From contig NZ_JAPDDS010000002.1 in the NCBI RefSeq assembly GCF_025950085.1, forward strand, positions 477,077 to 541,076: DNA of 64,000 nucleotides, read 5' to 3'. The stretch comes from Luteolibacter flavescens. GTDB lineage: Bacteria > Verrucomicrobiota > Verrucomicrobiia > Verrucomicrobiales > Akkermansiaceae. Under the pieces are notes generated by a model. The model was not told the DNA's origin and ran no database searches. It worked only from the letters and a program-made list of their open reading frames with translations. Below are positions 44,022 through 53,118 of this stretch, piece after piece. A program made the position numbers and the translations under genes. Position 1 is the stretch's first letter, and each line of letters starts with the position of its first letter.

Positions 44022-44188
44022 CTTGGCAGATTGTCCTGCTGCTGCTGACCGTCCCACTGGCGACCGTGGGCCTTGTTCTCCATGCCCGATCCGAGCAGGC
44101 GAAGGTCCCGGCCAAAGCCGATGGCGGTATTGCAGGAGCTGAGGGTGACGACGACGGCAAGCGCGGCGATTGCGTACAGCTTCTTCAT
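44015..44188 (-). CDS. Entericidin-like small lipoprotein
   Basis: 57 residues: MKKLYAIAALAVVV, then lipobox LSSC (Cys19) and NTAIGFGRDLRLLGSG. The pattern MKK..., SSCNT.., GFGxD resembles entericidin A/B, tiny membrane lipoproteins of toxin-antidote pairs or stress. The tail is Gln-rich (QWDGQQQQDNLPSY), longer than in entericidins. Start and stop codons fit and the frame is open. It lies 42 bases downstream of the 379-residue gene on the same strand. Confidence 0.75.
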   Translation of the reverse strand: MKKLYAIAALAVVVTLSSCNTAIGFGRDLRLLGSGMENKAHGRQWDGQQQQDNLPSY

Positions 44189-44229
44189 GGGCGAGAGGTG
44201 TTAACGTGGATTGATAGCGATGCAATCGC

Positions 44230-45369
44230 TTAATTTTCCTTAAGTTCTTTTCGGAGGTTCACGATCGCCTCGCGCAGCTCGAAAATCGAGTCCCGGAGCG
44301 CCTCCATCGCCCGCTCATGGTCATGGTCGTCCGTGGCGGCGATGAGTTCCGAGCAGGCGGCCAAGGCGTCGTTTTGCCAGTTCAGGCAGCGTTTCAGCAA
44401 GGCCAGCACGAAGCCGGTCTCGCGGGCATATTCGCCGCCATTCAACGCCCCGGCCATCTTTCCCGCCACCTGCATCAGCGTTCGGTTCAGGGTCTCGGCG
44501 GCCGGGTGATCCCCGCCGGCGCGGGTCAGGTCGATGCCGCGGAGCACCATTTCCTGCGCCCGTTCCTGCAGCGGGTGCTTGATGAAAAGGGCGTCCGGGT
44601 TCCAGGGCTCGTCGTCCTCCTCGTTTTCAGGAGCCTCCAGCCATGGCCGGTCGTCGTCTTCCCCGGCCAGCGGTGCCTCGTCCTCGCGGGCGAGCGCGTC
44701 GAGCAGGCCGTCCCACCCCATGGCAAAGGCTTCCTTTTGCTGGGCGTCCGGGTCGTCCCCGTATTTCTCGCGCACTTGGATGAAGGCATCGGTGAGTCGC
44801 TCGGACTCCTTCAGGCGCTCTTCCCAGATGAATTCGTCGTCGCCCGCCATGGGGGCGTCCACCCGGCGGATGAGCAGCGCCATGCTGTCGCGCATGGCGT
44901 GGAGATTTGCCAGTCTTTGGGCGTCCTCCGCGTCCGCGTCCATCGTCCAGACATGGTCCGAGAGGTGGAGTTCGAAGGTGCTGCTCTCGATCAGCATGCG
45001 GCCGTCCGCCTCGCTGAACCACTCCAGGTAGAGTGAGTTTTGCCAGCAGTAGGGGATTTCCTTCCCTGCCTGGCGGAGAGCGTGAGCCTCGTCGTCGGGG
45101 ATTGCCGGAGCCTTGGTCCGCCTGGACGCGGTCATGTCGCCCACCACGCCGCGTTGCAGGGCATTCAGCGTCAGGCAATGGTGGAGGAGTTCCGGGGCGG
45201 GATTGCGGAAGGTCAGGCGTGTCCCGGCGAGGTCGCGCCAGCAATCGCCCGCCAGATCCAGCGTCACCGGTTCTTCCCGGCCGGCCAGCCAGAGCCAGCC
45301 CGCGGTCTTGCCCTCGACCGTGTTGTCGATTTCCCCGCGCACCACGGCCTGGTCGATCCTGCAAGGCAC
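44230..45369 (-). CDS. Hypothetical soluble protein, 379 residues
   Basis: No signal peptide; very acidic centre (EDEAPLAGEDDDRPWLEAPENEEDDEPW). N-terminal part beta-rich (DQAVVRGEIDNTVEGKTAGWLWLAG). The C-terminal third is helical (RTLMQVAGKMAGALNGGEY, ERAMEALRDSIFELREAIVNLRKELKE). No catalytic motif recognised. It may be a conserved Verrucomicrobial protein. Divergent from rseP, so the 110-base spacer holds both promoters. Confidence 0.65.
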   Translation of the reverse strand: MPCRIDQAVVRGEIDNTVEGKTAGWLWLAGREEPVTLDLAGDCWRDLAGTRLTFRNPAPELLHHCLTLNALQRGVVGDMTASRRTKAPAIPDDEAHALRQAGKEIPYCWQNSLYLEWFSEADGRMLIESSTFELHLSDHVWTMDADAEDAQRLANLHAMRDSMALLIRRVDAPMAGDDEFIWEERLKESERLTDAFIQVREKYGDDPDAQQKEAFAMGWDGLLDALAREDEAPLAGEDDDRPWLEAPENEEDDEPWNPDALFIKHPLQERAQEMVLRGIDLTRAGGDHPAAETLNRTLMQVAGKMAGALNGGEYARETGFVLALLKRCLNWQNDALAACSELIAATDDHDHERAMEALRDSIFELREAIVNLRKELKEN

Positions 45370-45479
45370 GATCCGGAGTCTCCGGGAAGCCCGGGGGCCA
45401 CGTCAATCCTGCTAGAAAGCCCGCCGGGTTTAACTTCTTGAAGCAATGACGGTCGCAGCTACGCTAAGCCAGCAACCTC

Positions 45480-46901
45480 ATGGGAACTCTCAGCCACGCC
45501 GCGCAAGTCGCCCTCGTCATCCTGGTAGTGATCCTGATTTTCAATCTGATCATTTTCATCCATGAACTCGGCCATTACTGGGCCGCCAAGTGGCGGGGCC
45601 TGAAGATCGACCGCTTCCAGATCTGGTTCGGCAAGCCGATCTGGAGCAAGACCATCAATGGCGTCCAATACGGCCTCGGCTGGATCCCGGCGGGTGGCTT
45701 CGTCGCCTTGCCGCAGATGGCCCCGATGGAGTCGATCGAGGGTGGCAACCGGGACAGCGCACCGCTCCCGCCGATCAAGCCGCTCGACAAGATCATCGTA
45801 GCCTTCGCAGGTCCGCTGTTTTCCTTCCTTCTCGCTCTCCTGGCAGCTCTGGCCGTGTGGGTGGTGGGAAAGCCCGCCGACAAGATCCCGACGACGGTGG
45901 TCGGTTCGGTCTTTGCCGACGGACCTGCGGCCAAGGCAGGGTTGCAGCGCGGTGACAAGATCCTCGAGGTGAACGGCCACCCGGTGGAGTCCTGGCACGG
46001 CACGCTTGATAGCGTCTTCATGCGCATCGCCACCAGCGAAGGCGAACAGATCGAGTTCACCGTGGACCGTCCGGGTGAGGGCCAAAAGAAGCTCTACTCT
46101 TTCTTCGAAATTGAGCCGACGAAGTGGTGGCAGCGCCGCAGCACCCGCAGCGTGCAGATGCTGCCAATGGGACAGCGCGTGGTGATCGAGGCGATCAGCG
46201 GCGAAAATTCTCCGGCGGAAAAGTCTGGATTGAAGGTCAAGGACGAGGTTCTCGCCGTGAATGGCATTCCTGCCGAGAGCACCGTGCAGGTGACCGGATT
46301 GATCCGTGAGGCAGGGGAGAAGCCCGTCGCCTTCAAGGTGAAGCGTGGCGAGGAAACCTTGGACATCGCAGTCACGCCGCGCGTTCCCGTGCAGGTTCCG
46401 CAGGGTGAAAGCCCCCGTCCGATGATCGGTGTGGGATTCGATGACGATGTTGTGGTGGACACCACGATTGTCCATCCGTCGCCCATGCAGCAGTTGACCG
46501 AGTCGGTGCGCACGATGTGGGTGACCATCACGAGCGTGGCGTCGCCGAAGTCGAACATCGGCATCGACCAGCTCAGCGGCCCCATTGGGATTGCGAAGGT
46601 GAAGTTCCTGATGCTGCTGATGGACCACCCATGGGAGCGCATCCTCGCCTTCATGGTGCTGCTCAATATCAACCTCGCGATCCTGAACATGATGCCGCTG
46701 CCGGTGCTGGATGGCGGGCACATCACGCTCGCCACCATGGAAGCCATTGCCGGTCGTCCGGTGCGCGCGAAGGTCTTGGAGTTCGTCCAGGTTGGCTTCG
46801 CCATGGTTCTTTTCAGCCTGATGATCTACGTCACATCGAAGGATATCTTCGATGGCGTGGGGCGCGAGAGATCGGGCAAGCTGGTCTTCCCGACGAACTG
46901 A
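45480..46901 (+). CDS. rseP: RIP metalloprotease RseP (site-2 protease)
   Basis: 473 residues, inner membrane. Zinc site HELGH in the first helix (IIFIHELGHYWAAKWRG), the MRE beta-hairpin (FGKPIWSKTINGVQYGLGWIPAGG), two PDZ domains (SVFADGPAAKAGLQRGDKIL and AISGENSPAEKSGLKVKDEVL), then GPIGI and NMMPLPVLDGGH with the second catalytic Asp. Cuts transmembrane anti-sigma factors or leftover signal peptides. The gene is not next to dxr as in many bacteria. An ECF sigma gene with a membrane extension is 2.5 kb away; a functional link is speculation. Confidence 0.95.
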   Translation: MGTLSHAAQVALVILVVILIFNLIIFIHELGHYWAAKWRGLKIDRFQIWFGKPIWSKTINGVQYGLGWIPAGGFVALPQMAPMESIEGGNRDSAPLPPIKPLDKIIVAFAGPLFSFLLALLAALAVWVVGKPADKIPTTVVGSVFADGPAAKAGLQRGDKILEVNGHPVESWHGTLDSVFMRIATSEGEQIEFTVDRPGEGQKKLYSFFEIEPTKWWQRRSTRSVQMLPMGQRVVIEAISGENSPAEKSGLKVKDEVLAVNGIPAESTVQVTGLIREAGEKPVAFKVKRGEETLDIAVTPRVPVQVPQGESPRPMIGVGFDDDVVVDTTIVHPSPMQQLTESVRTMWVTITSVASPKSNIGIDQLSGPIGIAKVKFLMLLMDHPWERILAFMVLLNINLAILNMMPLPVLDGGHITLATMEAIAGRPVRAKVLEFVQVGFAMVLFSLMIYVTSKDIFDGVGRERSGKLVFPTN

Positions 46902-46982
46902 GTCCGGGTATCCGGAATCCAAGTCCGCTTATCCGCGGGGCTTCCGTCCTGTTCATGCGCTTTCTCCGTCGTCAGACGGGGG

Positions 46983-48509
46983 ATGCGTATGAACCCAATC
47001 TTTCTCCTTCATCCCGGTGACCCTGTCGCCGTCGCCTTGGCCGATCTTTCCGACGGCGAGGCCCTGCCGAACGGCGTCACCGTCCGGGGCAGCGTGCCGC
47101 GCGGTCACAAGGTGGCGCTGCGCGACATCGACCGGGACGGTGCCGTCTTCAAGTACGGCCAGGTGATCGGCCATGCCACGCGGCCCATCGCCGCGGGCGA
47201 GCATGTCCACAGCCACAATCTCGGGATGTCGGACCACACCGACGACTACGCCCACGGTAGCCTGGCGAAGCCGACGGCATACGTGCCGGAGGCGGAGCGC
47301 GATACCTTCATGGGCTACCGCCGTGGCGACGGGAAGGCGGGCACGCGCAACTACGTGGGCATCATTTCCTCGGTGAATTGCTCGGCCACCGTGGCGCATC
47401 ATGTGGTGCGCGAGGTGGAGCGGCGCGGGCTGCTGGAGGGGTTTCCTAATGTCGACGGGGTCATCGCGATCACCCACGGGCTGGGCTGCTGCATCTCGAA
47501 CAAGAATGAAGCCTTCGCCATGCTCCAGCGCACGATCTGGGGCCATGTCCGCCATCCGAATTTCGGCGCGGTGATGATGGTCGGCCTCGGTTGCGAGACG
47601 AACCAGATCCCCGCGATGGTCGAGACCTTTGGCAAGCCGCCCGCGGGCAGCATGCACTACCTGACCATCCAGCAGATGGGCGGCACGCGGAAGACCATCG
47701 AGGCCTGCCTTGAGAAGCTCGTCTCCGAGGTCCTGCCCGCGGCGAACAAGGCGCGGCGCGAGCCCCTGCCCGCGAGCGAGCTCATCGTGGCACTGCAGTG
47801 CGGCGGCTCCGACGGGCTGTCCGGCATCACCGCAAATCCCGCGCTCGGCCTGGCCGTGGACCGCCTCGTCGCGCAGGGCGGATCGGCCGTGCTGGCGGAG
47901 ACGCCGGAGGTCTATGGAGCGGAGCACCTGCTGACCCGCCGTGCCGTGAGGCCGGAGGTCGGCGAGGCACTCATCGAGCGCATCCGCTGGTGGGAAGACT
48001 ACGCCGCGAAGCTGGACGGCGAGATCAACAACAACCCGACTCCCGGGAACAAGGCCGGCGGGCTGACCACCATCCTCGAGAAGTCCCTGGGGGCCGTGTG
48101 CAAGGCGGGCTCCACGAACCTCGTCTCCGTGCTGCGCTACGCCGAGCCGGTGAAGGAGCGCGGCATGTCCATGATGGATACCCCCGGCTACGATCCCATG
48201 GGCGTGACCGGGCAGGTGGCAGGCGGGTCGAACCTGCTGTGCTTCACCACCGGGCGCGGCTCGGTCTTCGGCTACAAGCCCACGCCCTCCATCAAGATCG
48301 CGACGAATACCCCGATGTACCGCCACATGGAGGAGGACATGGACATCAATGCCGGGACCATCGCCGATGGCGAGGAGACGCACGAGCAGGTCGCGGATCG
48401 CATCTACAGGGAGATCCTGCGCGTCGCCAGCGGCGGCCAGAGCAAGTCCGAGGCGCTCGGCTTCGGCGACTGCGAATTCGTGCCGTGGAATATCTCCGCG
48501 CAGATGTGA
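46983..48509 (+). CDS. UxaA family altronate/galactarate dehydratase
   Basis: 508 residues, soluble. N-terminal SAF domain (VAVALADLSDG ... IAAGEHVHSHNLGM), then the UxaA core: YRRGDGKAGTRNYVGIISSVNCSATVA, THGLGCCISNKNE, VGLGCETNQI, LQCGGSDGLSGITANPALG, TTGRGSVFGYKPTPSIKIATN. The conserved Cys residues likely hold iron. Dehydrates D-altronate or D-galactarate to 2-keto-3-deoxy products in hexuronate breakdown. Which substrate cannot be decided. The start could be the second ATG at 46989. Single gene, convergent with the next. Confidence 0.9.
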   Translation: MRMNPIFLLHPGDPVAVALADLSDGEALPNGVTVRGSVPRGHKVALRDIDRDGAVFKYGQVIGHATRPIAAGEHVHSHNLGMSDHTDDYAHGSLAKPTAYVPEAERDTFMGYRRGDGKAGTRNYVGIISSVNCSATVAHHVVREVERRGLLEGFPNVDGVIAITHGLGCCISNKNEAFAMLQRTIWGHVRHPNFGAVMMVGLGCETNQIPAMVETFGKPPAGSMHYLTIQQMGGTRKTIEACLEKLVSEVLPAANKARREPLPASELIVALQCGGSDGLSGITANPALGLAVDRLVAQGGSAVLAETPEVYGAEHLLTRRAVRPEVGEALIERIRWWEDYAAKLDGEINNNPTPGNKAGGLTTILEKSLGAVCKAGSTNLVSVLRYAEPVKERGMSMMDTPGYDPMGVTGQVAGGSNLLCFTTGRGSVFGYKPTPSIKIATNTPMYRHMEEDMDINAGTIADGEETHEQVADRIYREILRVASGGQSKSEALGFGDCEFVPWNISAQM

Positions 48510-48531
48510 CACTCGGCGCGGCGGGTCTGGC

Positions 48532-49377
48532 TCACTCGCCCGCTCCCGGGAACATGTCCCGCAGCAGCTCCTCGTCGCGCTGCTCTTCCTCGGCCAGGGC
48601 ATTTCTCAGGCGCTCCGCTTTCTCCGCCGGCAGCAGGTCGATCACCCGATGGACCTGCAAGCCGCCGGGGCCTGCCGCCAGCGCGGCGAGGTCGATCTGG
48701 TCCGCGGAGGCGGCGAGCTCGCGGTCGCAGAGCGCTTCGTAAACATGGTCGCGTTCGGCGGCGTCGAGGTCCACGTGCTTCACCACCAGCGCGAGCTGCT
48801 CGCGGGCATTCTTCACCGCGGCGTCTTGCCTTGCCGTGCCTTCGTCGCGGAGCTGCTCAGGGGTGAGCATGGCTTGCAGCACGGCATCGAGCCGCGGCTT
48901 CGCGTAGTGATGATCGACGATTTCCTGCAGCTTGTCCGCGTGCCGGATGCCGGACTCCGCGTCATCGAGCAGGCCTCGTTTCATCGCCTCATCCAGACTG
49001 CGCGAGACAGCGTCCTCGCGGCGCTGGAAGTGATCGCGCAGCTCCTGTTGCTGCTGTGGCGTCAAGCCGGGGAGCGCCACGAGACGTTCGAGCTGAGCCA
49101 GCGACTTCACCTTGAAGCCCACCGTGGCGTCGGTGACCGCGAGACGGTGGTCCGTTTTCGTGAGCTGATGGGTCGTGCGATCTCGTCTTGAGGACTTCGT
49201 GCTCAACCCGCCGTCCTGCTCGCTTCGCAAATCGGTGAATTCGGTGGCATCATCACGGGATGCGCCCGTTCTTTCCGGCGCATTCCGGCTCACCACGACA
49301 ACAGCGAGCGTGGCGAGGACGAGCAGCGCGAAGGCGAGGAAGCTCCATCGGTTCGATCGTGGCGACTCTGTCGTCAT
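48532..49377 (-). CDS. Membrane-anchored helical protein, paralogue of sigma factor extension
   Basis: 281 residues from the ATG at 49377 (MTTESPRSNRWSFLAFALLVL), one N-terminal membrane helix and an exported helical domain. The domain is clearly homologous to the C-terminal half of the adjacent sigma factor: compare DDAESGIRHADKLQEIVDHH and DGEQAMANAAKIREIVDKHY; likewise KPRLDAVLQAMLTPEQL and EPRLDAFLKQTLTPEQY. It lacks the sigma regions. Encoded 25 bases downstream, so almost certainly in the same operon. May partner with or compete against the sigma factor extension; this is inference. Confidence 0.8.
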   Translation of the reverse strand: MTTESPRSNRWSFLAFALLVLATLAVVVVSRNAPERTGASRDDATEFTDLRSEQDGGLSTKSSRRDRTTHQLTKTDHRLAVTDATVGFKVKSLAQLERLVALPGLTPQQQQELRDHFQRREDAVSRSLDEAMKRGLLDDAESGIRHADKLQEIVDHHYAKPRLDAVLQAMLTPEQLRDEGTARQDAAVKNAREQLALVVKHVDLDAAERDHVYEALCDRELAASADQIDLAALAAGPGGLQVHRVIDLLPAEKAERLRNALAEEEQRDEELLRDMFPGAGE

Positions 49378-49402
49378 CTCGTGCAATGGTTGATCTGATG
49401 GA

Positions 49403-51010
49403 TCACTGCCCGTCCTGCTTCTCACGCGCTTCGCGCTCCTCGCGGCGCTTGCGCATCGCCTCGCCGATCTTGCGGCTCTCCTCGGAGATGGCGTGGCGAT
49501 ACTGCTCCACTTGCTCCGGCGTCAGCAGCCGGTTGAGCCTCGCATTCTCCACTTCGATCGTGCCGGTGATCATGGTCACGACATCGATGTCGTCCGGGAT
49601 CTCCGACATCAGTTCCTGGCGGAAGCCATCGTGAAAGCGCTGCTGCTCCTCGTCGGTCAGCGGTACATATTTGGTGATCGTCTCGAGCTGGGTTTGCGCC
49701 TCGTCCTTCGCGGATTCGTCGCGCTGCTCATGGTCGATCCTCAGGTGGGTCTCGTATTGCTCCGGTGTCAGTGTCTGCTTGAGGAAGGCATCCAGCCTCG
49801 GCTCCGGGTAGTGCTTGTCCACGATCTCGCGGATCTTCGCGGCATTCGCCATCGCCTGCTCGCCGTCCTCGACCAGGCCGAGCGCGGTTGCCTCGGCGAG
49901 GCTCTTGGCCGCGGCTTCATCGCGGCGGTCGAAGAGCGCGCGCAGGTCGGTCTTCTGCTGGTCGCTCAGGTCGAGCCGGCCGGTGATCTTGTTGTAGAGA
50001 AGGGTCGATTCCTCCTTCACGAAGCCCACCATCATCTTGTCGCCAAAGTCGTCGGTGAGCATGGCCGAGAGGTCCACGGTATCGTCCTCACTTTCCAGAG
50101 TAGGCGATGCTGGTCCCACGGCGGCAGCGTCGTTTGTTGTCGTGAGCGAGGGGTCCGCAGCCGCCGTGGGATTCGTGTTGGGGGAGAGGGGTGGGGCGGG
50201 CTTGTTGGCGTTCGTTGTCATGTCGTTCGTCGGGCGGGTGGCCACATACACGGCGGGCACGGTGAGGATCACCAGGGCGGCGGCCGCGATCTTGATCTTG
50301 GTGGAGGTGGTCATGAGGAAGAGGGAGTGGAGGAGAAGGGTGGTGCCCGCCGTGCCGGAGGCCGCGGCCCCGAGTGCCACGCTGCCGATGGTGGCGGCGG
50401 ATGCGGGGGCGGGGCACAGCATCTGCCCGGCAAGCAGCACGCCGAGCGTGGTGCCCTGCGCTGGCACGCCGCGGCGGCCGAGCAGGCCCGCCAGGCGATC
50501 CAGCGCGCGGTCCACGCGCTTGCGGATGGAGTCCTCCGTGGCACCGGTGCTGCGCGAGATCTCCGGGTAGCTGCGCTGCTCGAAGTAGCGCAGCACCACC
50601 AGCTCGCGATCCTGCGAGGAGAGCTTGCCGAGCAATTCATCGATGTGCGGGCGCACGGCCTGCCAATCGACCTCCGGGGCGGGCGGGGAATCATTCATGC
50701 TGTCGGTGAGTGCGGACATCGCCTTCGAGCGGCGGAGTTCCTTGCGGTAGGCATTGCGGGCCTCGACGAAGGCGGCGCGGTGCAGCCACCCGGCCAGCTC
50801 CCCGTGGACGAGCGAGGACGCCTTCCGGGCGAGGATGGTGAAGACCGTCTGGGTGACGTCCTCGGCGAGCGTGCGGTCGCCACAGCGCCGCAGGGCCACG
50901 CCGTGGACCATGGCGGCATGGCGCGCCACGATCTCGCGGAAGGCATCCTCGTCCCCGCTTTTCGCGAACCGGCGCAGCATTTCGGCATCATTCTCCATCG
51001 TCTTCATCAT
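49403..51010 (-). CDS. ECF-type sigma-70 factor with C-terminal membrane-anchored extension
   Basis: 535 residues from the ATG at 51010. Region 2 (DEDAFREIVARHAAMVHGVALRR...AEDVTQTVFTILARKASS, ~15-80) and region 4 (LSSQDRELVVLRYFEQRSYPEI ... GATEDSIRKRVDRALDRLAG, ~125-175). A hydrophobic segment (KIKIAAAALVILTVPAVYVA, ~240) would place the C-terminal 270 residues outside the cytoplasm. That part is helical (LSDQQKTDLRALFDRR, YPEPRLDAFLKQTLTPEQY) and repeated in the next gene. ECF factors with such extensions are known in Planctomycetes and Verrucomicrobiota. The sensed signal is unknown. Confidence 0.9.
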   Translation of the reverse strand: MMKTMENDAEMLRRFAKSGDEDAFREIVARHAAMVHGVALRRCGDRTLAEDVTQTVFTILARKASSLVHGELAGWLHRAAFVEARNAYRKELRRSKAMSALTDSMNDSPPAPEVDWQAVRPHIDELLGKLSSQDRELVVLRYFEQRSYPEISRSTGATEDSIRKRVDRALDRLAGLLGRRGVPAQGTTLGVLLAGQMLCPAPASAATIGSVALGAAASGTAGTTLLLHSLFLMTTSTKIKIAAAALVILTVPAVYVATRPTNDMTTNANKPAPPLSPNTNPTAAADPSLTTTNDAAAVGPASPTLESEDDTVDLSAMLTDDFGDKMMVGFVKEESTLLYNKITGRLDLSDQQKTDLRALFDRRDEAAAKSLAEATALGLVEDGEQAMANAAKIREIVDKHYPEPRLDAFLKQTLTPEQYETHLRIDHEQRDESAKDEAQTQLETITKYVPLTDEEQQRFHDGFRQELMSEIPDDIDVVTMITGTIEVENARLNRLLTPEQVEQYRHAISEESRKIGEAMRKRREEREAREKQDGQ

Positions 51011-51162
51011 TCCCACGTCGTCACACCCTACCGTGCGGACAAAATTCCGTCGGAAATTTTCCGGCAGGCGTGAAAATCCCCGGGAATGGGCGTCCGGGGC
51101 GAGGGGAGTAGGACGGTTTTCGGGTTCGCCAGCACGGGCTGGTGCGGCTTATCGTGGCAGCC

Positions 51163-52083
51163 ATGAAATGCCCCGCCTTTGTCACGGCCATCGTGCTGCC
51201 GCTCGCCCTCGCCAGTGCCCTGCGTGCCGCGGAGCCCGGTGTGGGGACCGCGTTGCTCGACCGGGTGATCCAGTTCCCGGGATCGTATGCACAGGTGTGC
51301 GACGTGATGACGTCCACCTCCGACCTGCCCTACCGGGCCTACCAGCTTTCCGGATTCGCCGGCGCGTCATTCTCGAAGGTGAATCTCGCGACGATGCAGG
51401 CAAACCGTGCCGAGATGGTGAAGGCGATCCGCGCCCGGCTGCTGGAGATCGACCTCGTCCGCAAGGCCGAGGAAACGAAAAAGGATCCCGCTCCCGAGGA
51501 GAGCTATGACGGCGATGATGTCGGCTGCGATCCGAAGGTGCTGAACCCGCTGCTGCTCGATGCGATCCTCACGCTACAGGCGACCGAGGCGCTGCCGGAG
51601 TTGCTGGCGCTGGAGGCGAAGCTCGTCGCGGGCATCGCGAAGGCGAAGAACGACGCGAAGGCCGCGCCGCCGATGGTCGCCGGCTGGTGGGTCGGCGAGG
51701 AGGGCCGCGAGTATGACGAGAACGAGCCGGAGGCGAAGCGCGACCGGCGCGTGCAGCTTTTCCAATCCCGCGTGGCACAGCGTGACCTGGTCATCCTCAT
51801 CGGCAAGCTGCTGCGCGAAAAGAAGTATGAACCCTACCTCGCGACCGCGCTGGAGAAGGCGTATGTGAAGGGCATCCGGAAGGAAGCGCAGGCGCTGGGC
51901 ATTGCCGACTACAAGCCCGGCAAGCCGCTGCCGAAGGACAAGGAACATCTGGAACTCACGCTCGATCCCGTGTCGAAGGTGCCGGTGGATGCTTACACAT
52001 CGATCGCCATCCCCTATTCCCGGGAATCGCGGGACGAGGTCCGTGCCGCCGCGGAGAAGTGGATCAAGGAGAAGAAGGGCTGA
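51163..52083 (+). CDS. Exported hypothetical protein, 306 residues
   Basis: Start at 51163 gives a signal peptide (MKCPAFVTAIVLPLALASALRA). The mature protein is helical (LLDRVIQFPGSYAQVCDVM, LQATEALPELLALEAKLVAGIA, ALEKAYVKGIRKEAQALG), HEAT-like by eye. An acidic stretch EESYDGDDVGCD lies in the middle. No catalytic motif. One base separates its stop from the formylglycine-generating enzyme gene, so the two are surely in one operon. It could be a partner or substrate of that enzyme, though no CxPxR sulfatase motif is present. Confidence 0.7.
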   Translation: MKCPAFVTAIVLPLALASALRAAEPGVGTALLDRVIQFPGSYAQVCDVMTSTSDLPYRAYQLSGFAGASFSKVNLATMQANRAEMVKAIRARLLEIDLVRKAEETKKDPAPEESYDGDDVGCDPKVLNPLLLDAILTLQATEALPELLALEAKLVAGIAKAKNDAKAAPPMVAGWWVGEEGREYDENEPEAKRDRRVQLFQSRVAQRDLVILIGKLLREKKYEPYLATALEKAYVKGIRKEAQALGIADYKPGKPLPKDKEHLELTLDPVSKVPVDAYTSIAIPYSRESRDEVRAAAEKWIKEKKG

Positions 52084-52084
52084 G

Positions 52085-52951
52085 ATGAGGGCATCCCCTC
52101 TGCTACTATTCATGTCGTACTTCCTCGCGGCGACCATCGCTGGGGCGGGCGAGAAGGAGCGCGGGGAGAATGGCCACGTGCTGGTCCGCATCCTCGCGGG
52201 CGAGCATGCGCTCGGCTCGGCCGCGCACCGGCTGAACAAGCCGCATCGCTTCAAGACGGGCGGCTTCCTGATTTCCGACGCGGAGACGACGAATGCGCAG
52301 TTCTCCGCCTTCGTGAAGGCGACGGGCTACCGGACGCTGGCGGAGAAGGCGGGCTGGAGCCTCAGCGGCGGCGAGGGCAGCGCGGAGTGGGAGTGGAAGC
52401 GGGTGGAGGGGGCGAGCTGGCGGCATCCCTTCGGCCCGGATGGCCCCGCGGCGGAGAAGCTGCCGGATCACCCGGTGACGCAGATTTCCGGCGAGGATGC
52501 GCGCGCCTATTGCCGATGGGTGGGAGGACGCCTGCCGACGCTGGACGAATGGGAGACGGCGGCCCGTGCCGGGGCAGACACGCCGTATCCATGGGGTGCG
52601 GATTTTTCAGCGAAGGCCTGCAATGTCTGGAATGGCGCGAGCCACCTGAAGAACACGCGCGAGGATGGCCACGTGCTCACCGCGCCGGTACGCAGCTATC
52701 CGCCGAATGCGTGGGGACTGCACGATGTGATCGGCAATGTCTTCGAATACTGCGAAGGCGCGCCGCCGTGGATGGAGAGCACCCTCGCCAAGACGCGCAT
52801 CTGCGGGCGCGGCGGGTCCTGGTGGTGCTCGGCGAATTCCTGCGACTTCTACAACCTGCTCGACATCGGCAGCATGGCGAAGGGCGCATCGCTGCCGAAC
52901 CAAGGCTTCCGCGTCGTCTTCGACCTCAAGGAAAAGGCGAAGCCCGAGTGA
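52085..52951 (+). CDS. Formylglycine-generating enzyme family protein, exported
   Basis: 288 residues with signal peptide (MRASPLLLFMSYFLAATIAG). FGE/SUMF1 fold: FLISDAETTNAQFSAFVKATG, HPVTQISGEDARAYCRWVGGRLPTLDEWETAARAG, YPWG, NAWGLHDVIGNVFEYC, RGGSWWCSANSCDF, NQGFRVVF. The redox Cys pair of true enzymes (C-x4-C, here Cys248 and Cys253) is intact, so oxidation of a Cys to formylglycine on sulfatases or related targets is plausible. Many family members are non-catalytic. No sulfatase is encoded nearby. The gene starts one base after the preceding stop. Confidence 0.88.
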   Translation: MRASPLLLFMSYFLAATIAGAGEKERGENGHVLVRILAGEHALGSAAHRLNKPHRFKTGGFLISDAETTNAQFSAFVKATGYRTLAEKAGWSLSGGEGSAEWEWKRVEGASWRHPFGPDGPAAEKLPDHPVTQISGEDARAYCRWVGGRLPTLDEWETAARAGADTPYPWGADFSAKACNVWNGASHLKNTREDGHVLTAPVRSYPPNAWGLHDVIGNVFEYCEGAPPWMESTLAKTRICGRGGSWWCSANSCDFYNLLDIGSMAKGASLPNQGFRVVFDLKEKAKPE

Positions 52952-53118
52952 CGGGAAAAGAGTTAGATGGAGAAACGGGGAAATCCATTTGCGTCCCGGT
53001 GAATCGGTGCGAATGGTATTCCCAGAGCCGGACGATTCCGATGCGACAAGATCAGTAAACCCAAAGTGGTGACCCTGATGACGCTGGAAACTCGCCCGGC
53101 TCGCTTTTTGTACGAATG

